Translations under genes and position numbers: made by a program
Source: JBCCSZ01 sp039199225
Lineage (GTDB): Bacteria; Bacteroidota; Bacteroidia; Chitinophagales; Saprospiraceae
NCBI GenBank assembly: GCA_039199225.1
Contig: JBCCSZ010000165.1
Location: 1 to 16,737 of the forward strand
Length of the DNA stretch: 16,737 nucleotides
Direction of reading: 5' to 3'
Shown: piece by piece, positions 1 to 6,911 of the stretch
Layout of the letters: every line of letters begins with the position of its first letter
Position numbering within the stretch: position 1 is the first letter of the stretch
The notes under the pieces: generated by a model
What the model was told of the DNA's origin: nothing
The model's input: the letters and a program-made list of their open reading frames with translations, nothing else
Database searches by the model: none

Positions 1-302
1 CCCTATCTGTCAAAGGCTGCGTGGGTGAGCTGTCGCTGCTGGTTGGTGAACAGGAGTTGGATGGCAAAAATTATGATCTGTCTGCCTTTGGCGTGGATTT
101 TTCCAACTGGGTAGGCTTGAATATGCGGGTGGAAGAAAAGGCCATCGCTATTTACATCAACGGTCAAAAAGCTTATGCAGGTGTCTTTCAGGAGGATATC
201 GGCAAGGTGGTTGGTTTCCGCTACATCTTTCAGGCGGCCGGTGCGATTCGAAAGCTCGAACTAAAATCGTTGGATAGCAGCATTCGGCATCAGATACTTT
301 AG
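1..302 (+). CDS. 3' end of a protein with a beta-sandwich (LamG/ConA-like) C-terminus, partial
   Basis: The reading frame is open from the left edge (first full codon at base 3) to a TAG at 300-302, so only about 100 C-terminal residues are visible. GTG at 21 is an internal Val codon, not a likely start. The fragment alternates hydrophobic and polar residues and contains an NWVGLNMRVEEKAIAIYINGQ stretch. The pattern 'W..L.M.V....I.IYING' is typical of the late strands of laminin-G/concanavalin A-like sandwiches, where a ligand or partner protein is bound. The last stretch (GFRYIFQAAGAIRKLELKSLD) resembles the closing strands of such a domain. No catalytic motif, membrane segment or sorting signal is visible. 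The next gene, on the same strand 103 bp downstream, also encodes a ConA-like domain, so the two may be functionally related, but nothing proves it. The role of the full protein cannot be given from this fragment. Confidence 0.75.
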   Translation, partial: LSVKGCVGELSLLVGEQELDGKNYDLSAFGVDFSNWVGLNMRVEEKAIAIYINGQKAYAGVFQEDIGKVVGFRYIFQAAGAIRKLELKSLDSSIRHQIL

Positions 303-334
303 TGCATCAACTCAAATGGTCCGTCCCACCTGAC

Positions 335-361
335 TTGTACCAATTTGTACAGCTTTTGTAC
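335..361. repeat. Three phased TTGTAC hexamers
   Basis: TTGTAC occurs at 335-340, 345-350 and 356-361, with start-to-start spacing of 10 and 11 bp, about one helical turn each. The outer copies are part of a CTTGTAC (334-340) / GTACAAG (358-364) inverted pair, and the third copy is also the palindrome TTGTACAA. The array sits in the 103-bp gap upstream of the 406-1656 gene. It could be an operator or chance; no regulator is known to me for it. Confidence 0.35.
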
Positions 362-405
362 AAGCGCTTTTCCCTCCAAAGGAGCTTCTTTGCGATCAAA
401 AACAC

Positions 406-1656
406 ATGAAATTCAACAACGCTCCTTTTTTATTTTCAAGTTGTCATTCACATCCAGCCAACGAACAAGCACGCCCGAGCAAGCATTGGACTCGCAGAGG
501 CATTTCAAAATATTTGATTTTTATTCGATTATTATTCGATACTTATCGTTCACCACACCTTGGGTTGGTTATTTTTATCTTATTCTGCACCCGCCCTGGC
601 TTGTCCCAAACGGAATTCGTGCTGCCAATGGATGCAGAAACCTGGGAAGTTCAAGGGGAAGAGCACCGTTGGACAGATTACAAAGGCCAAAGGAGCTTAT
701 ACCTAAAGGAAGGACGAGCAACCGTTCCCGACGTCCAATTGCAGGATGGCATCATCGATTTTGACATAGCCTTCCCGCAGGCACGGATGTTTGTAGGCAT
801 TCAGTTCCGGCAGCAGGATGCCTACAATTACGAGGAATTTTACATTCGCCCACATCAGTCTGGCAAGCCAGATGCGATGCAATACAGCCCTGTTTACAAT
901 GGCGCCACGGGCTGGCAACTGTATAACGGTCAGGGACACTGGGCCAACTACGACTACTCTTTTGACAATTGGACGCACGTCCGAATCATCCTAGCTGGTC
1001 AGCAGATGGAGTTGTACATCGATGATATGGAAAAGCCCGTGTTGTACAATCAAGCATTGAAGCGACCCCAAAAAGCCGGATATCTCGCTGTGCGTTCTAG
1101 CATGGGCGGTGCTTATTATGCCAACTTTCGGTATCAGAAAATTGATAATCCAAAAATTACATCTCCCAATATCGCTGCGCCAACGGCAGAAGCAGGCAGC
1201 ATTCAGCAATGGCAAGTCTCCTCTACTTTTCCGGACAGCCTCTTGGGCGATGGCCACCAAATTCCAGCATCACTGAAAAAGAGCTTGCGTTGGAAAGGCT
1301 TTGCTACGGAAACTTCCGGGCTGCTTAACATTGCCCGAAATGACTCTGTCAGCGAGCTCAGAAATACCGTATTTGCCAAGGTCGTACTCAAGTCCGAAAA
1401 GGAGCAAATACAGCGCTTCGACTTTGGCTACAGTGATCAGGTGATTGTTTTTCTAAATGGCAAGGCCATCTATGGTGGTCAATATATCTTTCGCTCACGG
1501 GACTATCGCTTTCTGGGTTCCATAGGCTATTTCGATACGCTCTTCCTCCCCCTACAAAAGGGACGCAACGAATTGTGGATTGCCGTAACGGAGAACTTTG
1601 GTGGCTGGGGCTTCCAAGGTCGGTTGCCACAGTTGAAAGATTTGCAGATTGAATAG
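406..1656 (+). CDS. Exported protein with concanavalin A-like domain
   Basis: This 416-residue protein ends with TAG at 1654-1656. A hydrophobic segment (residues about 51-65, LGLVIFILF followed by CTRPGLSQ) looks like a signal peptide core with cleavage near LSQ-TE (residue 68). It is preceded by some 50 mostly polar and basic residues, unusual for a signal peptide. The true start may therefore be downstream, for example TTG at 514 (residue 37), which would give a normal-length leader; ATG 406 is kept as the only ATG before the signal. Residues about 75-245 resemble a LamG/ConA-like lectin-glucanase fold (FVGIQFRQQD, EEFYIRPHQ, WTHVRIILAGQQMELYIDD). Residues about 315-405 form a second beta-rich region (GYSDQVIVFLNGK, SRDYRFLGS, GRNELWIAVTENFGGWGF) resembling galactose-binding-like sandwich domains. 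No catalytic residues can be assigned. It probably acts outside the cytoplasm, perhaps binding carbohydrate; that role is inferred. Confidence 0.8.
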   Translation: MKFNNAPFLFSSCHSHPANEQARPSKHWTRRGISKYLIFIRLLFDTYRSPHLGLVIFILFCTRPGLSQTEFVLPMDAETWEVQGEEHRWTDYKGQRSLYLKEGRATVPDVQLQDGIIDFDIAFPQARMFVGIQFRQQDAYNYEEFYIRPHQSGKPDAMQYSPVYNGATGWQLYNGQGHWANYDYSFDNWTHVRIILAGQQMELYIDDMEKPVLYNQALKRPQKAGYLAVRSSMGGAYYANFRYQKIDNPKITSPNIAAPTAEAGSIQQWQVSSTFPDSLLGDGHQIPASLKKSLRWKGFATETSGLLNIARNDSVSELRNTVFAKVVLKSEKEQIQRFDFGYSDQVIVFLNGKAIYGGQYIFRSRDYRFLGSIGYFDTLFLPLQKGRNELWIAVTENFGGWGFQGRLPQLKDLQIE

Positions 1657-1686
1657 TATAGGATTGCCAAATGAAACGATGGCCCT

Positions 1687-1714
1687 GGCCCATCGGATGA
1701 TTTTCCGGTGGGCC
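1687..1714. terminator. Hairpin between convergent genes, likely bidirectional terminator
   Basis: GGCCCATCGG (1687-1696) pairs with CCGGTGGGCC (1705-1714) around an 8-nt loop: ten pairs, one of them non-Watson-Crick (G-U or A-C depending on strand). It lies between the stop codons of two convergent genes (1656 and 1724). The U-tract is weak on both strands (TTCTGGGTTTTA on the plus side), so the assignment rests on stem strength and position. Confidence 0.5.
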
Positions 1715-1723
1715 TTCTGGGTT

Positions 1724-3211
1724 TTAGTAACCTTCCACTTCTTTAAAGAGGGATTGCCCGTTTTGGAAGTCGTAAAGAGTCAGTCGACGGATTTCATAGT
1801 GGGCAAGCCAAAACTCGCGCAGCGCAGCATAGTAGGCTTTTCTAGCTTCGTTCAATTCCCGGATGGCCAGGTTGAGTTCTGTCACCCCAATTTTTCCGAT
1901 CAAATAGCGCTTGCGCGTAATGTCTTCCCGTTTTTGTGCAATCTCGAAAGTGCGGTTTCCCAAGTCTACCTGTTTGCGGACAAGGGCGAATTGCTGCACT
2001 TTGAGCAACAACTCCCGTTCGAAGCTGATTTGTTCTTGCTGCAGGTTCATCTGTTCCAGCTCTTGATTGGATCGGGCGATCTGTAGGCGGGAGCGCGCCT
2101 TGCCCCAGTCGGCCAAGGGGACCTGTAGGGTTAAGGTGAGGACCTCCTGATCCAGCGGGTCCTGATAAGCTCGGCCGAAAGTCGGTGCAGTTTGTGTCAG
2201 ACCAAACTCTCCATTGATGTTCAGGTTTAGGCCACTTTCCGCCCGGGCTTGTGCGACCGCTCTGCCAGCCTGCATGCGCCTTCGCTGAAAGGATATGACC
2301 TCGCTGCGCCCCAGTCGCGCCTTCTCCAATGCCAACTGGGCATCGATCTCAAAATCCGGAATGTCCAAAGGCGCCTCCAAGTCAAACAACACGGCTTCCC
2401 GAATGCCCAAAAAATTGCGCAAGCGCTCGGAACTGCTCTGATTGGCCAGTACCGCCTCTGCCAAGGCTGCATCTGCCTGGCGCGCACTCAACTCGACCTG
2501 CAATAGGTCGGTCTCAGCGATTCGCCCGACGCTGAAGCGACCCTCCGATATTTTCAAAAGCGTATCTGCATTGAACTTGTTCTTCTCCTCGGCCAGCACA
2601 TTGAGCTGTGCAATCAAAACATCGAAAAATAAGCCGGCCGCCTCTCGGGCAATGTCTTCCATCTCCTCGGCATATTCCCTGGAAGCTTCCTTGTAGCGCA
2701 GAGGCTCCACCCGCTTGTCCCACTTCAATTCGTTGAAGGCAAAGAGGGGCTGATTGAAACCTATCAGAAATGGGTTGGACAGGTAGGAAGTAGACTTGTC
2801 TTGTATTTGGGATTCAAAGATGTCAATCCGCCGCAGGCCAGTGAAGGCGTAGACGTTGCCACCAGTCAGTTGGATGGGCTGGTTGAGGGAGATGCCGACA
2901 GAATTGGTCATCAAACCCCGCTTGATGAAAGCATCGGTTCCATTGGGAAGGGTGATGGCTTGGATCGAACGATTGAGACTTGGCAAAGTGGCATTGAGGT
3001 TGATTGCGGGTTTGTAGCCCGCTTGAAAGAATTTGTACTGCCAGTAGCTGTTTGTCAAGCGGGTGCGGGCCAGCAAGACATCGGGTGCATCGGATTGAGC
3101 CAGCTCGATGACCTGCTCTAGTTTGAGTCTTTGCATGCTGGTCTGAGCAGGTAGCAGCAGGGGAAAAAATAGCAATAGGTAAATGAGCAATGACGGAAAG
3201 GTAGAAGGCAT
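1724..3211 (-). CDS. TolC-family outer-membrane efflux channel protein
   Basis: This is a 495-residue outer-membrane channel subunit, the exit duct of a tripartite exporter. I start it at ATG 3211, not at further-upstream codons that would overlap the permease gene, because a clear signal peptide follows at once (FPSLLIYLLLFFPLLLPAQ, cleavage near residue 22). The mature protein begins LKLEQVIELAQSDAPDVLLA, the typical first helix of the TolC/OEP fold. Two OEP-like halves follow: a first helical pair about 165-260 (EEMEDIAREAAGLFFDVLIAQ, GRIAETDLLQVELSARQA) and a second about 370-470 (QEQISFERELLLKVQQFALV, GVTELNLAIRELNEARKAYY). The motif 'G.....(D/E)LL..(E/L)L..A' recurs in both halves, as is usual. 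Length is normal for the family. It is the last gene of a minus-strand operon, 40 bp after the permease stop, and ends near a shared hairpin terminator. The substrate is unknown. Confidence 0.9.
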   Translation of the reverse strand: MPSTFPSLLIYLLLFFPLLLPAQTSMQRLKLEQVIELAQSDAPDVLLARTRLTNSYWQYKFFQAGYKPAINLNATLPSLNRSIQAITLPNGTDAFIKRGLMTNSVGISLNQPIQLTGGNVYAFTGLRRIDIFESQIQDKSTSYLSNPFLIGFNQPLFAFNELKWDKRVEPLRYKEASREYAEEMEDIAREAAGLFFDVLIAQLNVLAEEKNKFNADTLLKISEGRFSVGRIAETDLLQVELSARQADAALAEAVLANQSSSERLRNFLGIREAVLFDLEAPLDIPDFEIDAQLALEKARLGRSEVISFQRRRMQAGRAVAQARAESGLNLNINGEFGLTQTAPTFGRAYQDPLDQEVLTLTLQVPLADWGKARSRLQIARSNQELEQMNLQQEQISFERELLLKVQQFALVRKQVDLGNRTFEIAQKREDITRKRYLIGKIGVTELNLAIRELNEARKAYYAALREFWLAHYEIRRLTLYDFQNGQSLFKEVEGY

Positions 3212-3251
3212 CAATTCATGTTTTGTCAAAGTGAAGGAAAGTTCGCTGATC

Positions 3252-4577
3252 TTAGTCGGTACGCAGGGCTTTGATGGGGTCCATTTGGGCAGCATTCCTA
3301 GCCGGGAAAATGCCAAAGATCAAGCCCACCGCCGATGCTACAATGAAGGACAAAGCGACCGACCAACCGGAGACAACCGTAGGAATATCGTAATTACTCG
3401 CAATAAACTGGGCGGCCCCTACCCCTAAAATAACACCGATCAATCCGCCTATCAAGCTGATGAAAACAGCCTCGAAAAGAAATTGCAGAATGATGTCCTG
3501 CTTCTTGGCGCCTAGCGAGCGGCGGACGCCAATCTCTTTGGTGCGCTCCAAAACAGAGGCCAGCATGATGTTCATAATACCGATGCCTCCAACCAAGAGA
3601 GATATGCCAGCTATAAAGGCCAATACCTTATTGAAAGTATCTTGGGTTTCCTGTTGTGCTTCCAATTCTTTTTCCGGAACATTGATCTCATAATCGACGA
3701 TGCCCCGATGGCGGCGTTTGAGCATCTGTCCGATGAGGGCAGATGAAGGCAGCAGTTCATCCGACTGGCGCACCCTTACCACCAGCCGATCCAGTTGGTG
3801 ATAATTGGGTAAGCTCTGGACTGCCTCCTCATCATCATCAAATTGACTTTTGATGTCTTCTTTGGTAATGATCGAGCGATTTTTGAATCGCAACAAGGCA
3901 GTAGATACGGGAATGTACACATCGTCGTTGTAGTCGCGGATGCCCAATTTTTTGAGGTTTTCTTGCTTGGCAATTTTCTTTTCCAACACCCCGATGATGG
4001 TCAGCCAAGTCTTACCACATTTGATCTTTTGGCCCAGCGGGCTCTTTTCGCTGAAAAATTTATTCTGTATGTTTTTCCCGATGATGCAAACTGGCCGGCC
4101 GGCATCCAAATGCCTTTGATGAAAAAGGTGACCACTTTCCAATGACAGATTGTTGAGTTGGAAAAAGGAATTGTAGACCCCAATGCACTTGGCTCGCTGT
4201 GTTTTCCCGGATTGAATAATTTGCACTGACAAAACGATTTCCGGACTGACTTGCTGTACTGAAGGCAAGATCGTCTGAATGGAATGAACATCCTTCATCG
4301 TCAATCCCGGTGACCATTCCGGTAGCTTTTCCTCCCCTAACTGGCCATCGGCGCCATCGGCCCCTTGCGCCGGCTCTGCAGCTTTGATGACAATATTATT
4401 GGAGCCGATCAGTTCCATTTGTTGCAAAATGGCTTGCTTGGCACCTGTACCAATGGCCAGCATGGCGATGACGGCTCCCACCCCGAAGATGATGCCCAGG
4501 GCGGTCAAAAAAGCACGTAGTTTATTGGCAAATACCCCTTCCAGGGCCAATATGAAATTGAAGAGAACTCTTTGCAT
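3252..4577 (-). CDS. MacB/FtsX-type ABC transporter permease
   Basis: This 441-residue inner-membrane subunit has the topology of MacB-type mechanotransmission permeases. One N-terminal membrane helix (about 22-43, FLTALGIIFGVGAVIAML, then GTGAKQAI) is followed by a long periplasmic MacB_PCD-like region (about 55-310) and three C-terminal helices (about 318-338, 365-390 and 405-425) forming the FtsX domain. The cytoplasmic coupling segment ERTKEIGVRRSLGAKKQDI and the terminal P.(R)...DPIKALR motif are family signatures. An acidic patch (DDDEEAVQ, 247-254) is in the periplasmic part. It contains no nucleotide-binding domain (no Walker A, no LSGGQ), so it needs a separate ATPase. Proteins of this family use ATP hydrolysis to move the periplasmic region and push substrates through an adaptor and TolC. 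Its start is 39 bp after the adaptor stop and its stop is 40 bp before the tolC-like start, indicating co-transcription. Confidence 0.92.
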   Translation of the reverse strand: MQRVLFNFILALEGVFANKLRAFLTALGIIFGVGAVIAMLAIGTGAKQAILQQMELIGSNNIVIKAAEPAQGADGADGQLGEEKLPEWSPGLTMKDVHSIQTILPSVQQVSPEIVLSVQIIQSGKTQRAKCIGVYNSFFQLNNLSLESGHLFHQRHLDAGRPVCIIGKNIQNKFFSEKSPLGQKIKCGKTWLTIIGVLEKKIAKQENLKKLGIRDYNDDVYIPVSTALLRFKNRSIITKEDIKSQFDDDEEAVQSLPNYHQLDRLVVRVRQSDELLPSSALIGQMLKRRHRGIVDYEINVPEKELEAQQETQDTFNKVLAFIAGISLLVGGIGIMNIMLASVLERTKEIGVRRSLGAKKQDIILQFLFEAVFISLIGGLIGVILGVGAAQFIASNYDIPTVVSGWSVALSFIVASAVGLIFGIFPARNAAQMDPIKALRTD

Positions 4578-4616
4578 AGCGACGATTTGAAGGAATCGGA
4601 ATAAGGCAGATCATTT

Positions 4617-6005
4617 CTAATTGAAAATGATAAATCCACCACCGCCACCAGAATCATCGGGCAAATCTTCGTCCTTGACAGCCTTCATTCTTTCCTGGGT
4701 GATGGCGGCACGTGCTTTCCGCTCTGCCTCCTGCTTTTGATGCACTTCCTTTTTGCTCTTTTCGTCAATGCGCACAATGGGCAACTCATCGGCATTGGCG
4801 GGCTTGGTGAGTAGCACCTCGTCTGATTCTGACAAGCCATAATCTACCATGATTTCATCGTCATTGGAAAGGCCAGCGACAATTTCTTGTTTGACCACCT
4901 GGCGCCCATCGGACTTGAAGACGTAGGACAGGCTGTCGGTTTGCAGTGCTTCGATGGGCAAGGCGAGTACCTCCTTGTATACATCCGTGATGATTTCGTT
5001 GGCAGTCGTCATAGCTGGCCGTAAGATGGAATCAACCTCCAACAATTGGACCGTCACCTCGAAGACCTTAGAGTCGTAGTTGCGGAGCTGCTCGCCGATA
5101 TTGGCTACCTTGATGACTTGTCCGGAGTAGGATTCTTTGGGAAAGGCATCCACTTTGATTTGGACCTCCTGTCCTTTTTTGACCCGACTGATGTCTACCT
5201 CATTGACAAATGTCTTGGATACCATGTCGGATAAATCGGGGAGTTCTGCGACAATGGGGTCCCAGGTGCTGATTTGAGAACCTGGCCCTACCTTGCCATT
5301 CCAGTTTCGGGCATAGATGACCATGCCGTCCTTGGGTGCATTGATCATAAAATCTGCCGACAATTTGGAGAGGGTTTCCAGCTTATTTTGATTTTGGCGC
5401 AGTGAGGCTAATATTTCCGAGATGGTAGCTTGTGCCTTTTCTTGGGAAAGGCTGTATTTGCTCTGTAGTTGTTTGAAGTCCCGATCACTGCGCTCCAACT
5501 CAATTTTGGCCTTTTGGATGACCATAGGCGCTTCATACTTGCTTTGCTCCGCCTCCAATTCCTTTTCTTTACGCGAAAAATTCAGGTTAATCAATTCATC
5601 TCGCAGCCCCCGAAGCTCAATGGCCGTATCGATTTTGGCCGCTTCCAACTGGGTTTCGATTTTTTCGATCTCCGTCATCGCCTCCTTCATCTTGGTATCC
5701 AACTCCGTTTTATCGAGGGTAGCCACATAATCTCCCTTTTTGACAAGGGTTCCCTCTGATACCATATCGGAAATAGTCGTTTGGTAGATTCTGGCAGAGC
5801 GCATGCCTTGAGGCCCCCGAATCTTTTCGGAGCGCTTGGCCTTCAACTCTCCGGTCGCACTGACTTTGATGACAAATTCTCCCTTGCGGACCTTGACTGT
5901 CAACACCTTTTCCAGGGTAGACGAACTGCTACCTGGCCAAAAAGCATAGGCGAGAACCGCTAAAATGATGAGTCCAAGGGTTGAAAAAATGACTTTGGGC
6001 TGCAT
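4617..6005 (-). CDS. HlyD/MacA-type periplasmic adaptor (membrane fusion) protein
   Basis: This 462-residue adaptor is the first gene of the export operon. An N-terminal membrane anchor (residues 5-22, VIFSTLGLIILAVLAYAF) is followed by a beta-barrel/lipoyl half (VLTVKVRKGEFVIKVSATGELKA; EGTLVKKGDYVATLDKTELD) and a long helical hairpin (about 100-215, rich in Glu/Lys/Leu/Gln) that would contact the TolC tip. The second lipoyl half (APKDGMVIYARNWNGKVGPGSQI) and the barrel (FVNEVDISRVKKGQEVQIKVDAFP) complete the fold. In the lipoyl region 'G.V..G' and in the barrel 'V..GQ.V.I..D' are usual motifs of the family. The C-terminal 50 residues are charged and end in a glycine run and FIIFN (about 453-462), an extension not needed for the adaptor fold. 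The start ATG at 6005 immediately precedes the anchor. Substrate (drug, lipid, peptide) cannot be inferred. Confidence 0.92.
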   Translation of the reverse strand: MQPKVIFSTLGLIILAVLAYAFWPGSSSSTLEKVLTVKVRKGEFVIKVSATGELKAKRSEKIRGPQGMRSARIYQTTISDMVSEGTLVKKGDYVATLDKTELDTKMKEAMTEIEKIETQLEAAKIDTAIELRGLRDELINLNFSRKEKELEAEQSKYEAPMVIQKAKIELERSDRDFKQLQSKYSLSQEKAQATISEILASLRQNQNKLETLSKLSADFMINAPKDGMVIYARNWNGKVGPGSQISTWDPIVAELPDLSDMVSKTFVNEVDISRVKKGQEVQIKVDAFPKESYSGQVIKVANIGEQLRNYDSKVFEVTVQLLEVDSILRPAMTTANEIITDVYKEVLALPIEALQTDSLSYVFKSDGRQVVKQEIVAGLSNDDEIMVDYGLSESDEVLLTKPANADELPIVRIDEKSKKEVHQKQEAERKARAAITQERMKAVKDEDLPDDSGGGGGFIIFN

Positions 6006-6274
6006 AGCTTTGAACTTGTGGGATGGTACAAATAAAATGACATACCTCTGGAGTGGTAAGGCCCAAAATTGATTCTATAGGTTTTTTGAGTCCATTAAAA
6101 ACTGACGGTACAGCTTCCTCTTGCACGACTATCAATCGATTTTTTGCTGAACAATTCGTAAGCTACCTTTCCAGTATGTAATGAAAGTTAAGAAATCTCT
6201 TTTCAGGGTTTGTCACGGCTTTCTATATTAACAAGCTTTTAACAAATCCATAAGGATTTCAACAGTTCGACGGC

Positions 6275-6293
6275 TTTATTAAGTCTTAATAAA
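6275..6293. repeat. Perfect 19-bp AT-rich palindrome
   Basis: TTTATTAAGTCTTAATAAA reads as two perfect 9-bp arms around one central base. CGG at 6271-6273 and CCG at 6298-6300 form a further outer inverted pair. It lies about 270 bp upstream of the adaptor start. It could be a dimeric regulator's operator for the export operon or the lower part of the terminator region beside it; the symmetry is seen, the role is inference. Confidence 0.5.
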
Positions 6294-6312
6294 AAGTCCG
6301 TTGAGAATGGAC
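6291..6312 (-). terminator. Probable intrinsic terminator downstream of the DUF3467 gene
   Basis: Read on the minus strand, GTCCATT-CTC-AACGGAC (6312-6296) forms a 7-bp stem (one G-U pair) with a 3-nt loop and is followed directly by TTTTTATT. A stem plus U-tract is the intrinsic terminator pattern. It lies 123 nt past the DUF3467 stop codon and upstream of the adaptor operon, which would separate the two transcription units. Confidence 0.45.
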
Positions 6313-6434
6313 ACAGCATGACTTTATTTATTGGACGCTTCCAACACGAGTACTACCCCATCACCCAAGATGGAGAGATCGCAAAAACTTGCTTGATATA
6401 TACCCTTTCGCTTTACGCCATCGCAGTAGTTGTC

Positions 6435-6749
6435 TTAGGCTTGTGCAGAGGGGGTAAAATTCATTGGAGGAAAAGGTGGTTGCTCCGCCGGTGTGATCGG
6501 TCCGAATTGGGCCTCAAATTTCTTCACATTATCGGCCAAGGCTCGTAATAAGTGCTTAGCGTGCTGAGGCGTTAAAATGATTCGAGACTTTACTTTGGCC
6601 TTCGGGACATTGGGCATCAAGCGAATAAAATCGAGTACAAACTCAGAATGGGAATGTGAAATGATAGCGAGATTGGAGTAAATACCCTCTGCTACTTCTT
6701 CGGGTAATTCTATGTTGAGCTGATTGCCTGCTTTTTTGTTCTCCGGCAT
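6435..6749 (-). CDS. DUF3467 domain-containing protein
   Basis: This 104-residue soluble protein matches the small DUF3467 family common in Bacteroidota. Recognisable parts are the opening L.IELPEEVAEGIYSNLAIISHS, then EFVLDFIRLMPN, VKSRIILTPQHAKHLLRAL and DNVKKFEAQFG. The family is short, single-domain and of unknown function; the beta-rich first half plus one helix that follows 'TP.HAK.L' is characteristic. There is no signal peptide or membrane helix, so it should be cytoplasmic. The proline-rich tail (about 84-104) is likely disordered. The start ATG at 6749 immediately precedes a hydrophilic leader (PENKKAGNQ). It is divergent from folA across a 162-bp spacer and appears to be a single-gene unit with its own terminator candidate. 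I assign no function. Confidence 0.88.
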   Translation of the reverse strand: MPENKKAGNQLNIELPEEVAEGIYSNLAIISHSHSEFVLDFIRLMPNVPKAKVKSRIILTPQHAKHLLRALADNVKKFEAQFGPITPAEQPPFPPMNFTPSAQA

Positions 6750-6801
6750 GTTATCGGGTTTTGTGAAGCGAATGCATTGTAATGGAAGGAGCCAACATGA
6801 A

Positions 6802-6816
6802 AAATGGCAGCCATTT
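6802..6816. promoter_or_regulatory. Small palindrome in the divergent DUF3467/folA spacer
   Basis: AAATGGC-A-GCCATTT is a perfect 7+1+7 inverted repeat about midway between the divergent starts (6749 and 6912). Its position would suit an operator acting on either gene, but this is a short match and may be chance. No strong TAnnTTTG box was found on either strand of this spacer. Confidence 0.25.
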
Positions 6817-6911
6817 GTTATAACTCCATCAATGCATTAGATTTAAAAATGACTTTGGTAATAAAATCTTTAATCTAAGTTCTTATCATTGCGGAAAGAT
6901 CGCAAATAATC

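Larger units (their letters stand above)
6006..6434. other. Intergenic region with palindromes, no convincing gene
   Basis: This 429-bp gap lies between two minus-strand genes: the DUF3467 stop and the adaptor start. The short open frames here have no recognisable product. It contains a hairpin AAATCC/GGATTT (6244-6249/6254-6259), a perfect 9+1+9 palindrome (6275-6293) and a terminator-like hairpin (6296-6312). The operon promoter must lie here, but I found no exact TAnnTTTG on the minus strand; the closest is TTTATTTG (complement of 6030-6037), with one mismatch and no TTTG at proper distance. Confidence 0.5.

Noticed and set aside
345..764. Plus-strand 139-codon frame overlapping the ConA-like gene
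   Set aside because: It overlaps the start of the real gene in another frame and its product is low-quality (rich in Arg/Ser/Pro without domains).
3212..3316. Longer N-terminus for the TolC-like protein starting at 3316
   Set aside because: It would overlap the permease 3' end by over 60 bp and put 35 polar residues before a clear signal peptide; ATG 3211 gives a normal leader.
6876..6883. TTTG (6854) plus TAAGTTCT as a folA promoter
   Set aside because: The -7 element has two mismatches to TAnnTTTG and the spacer is 18 bp; too weak to list.
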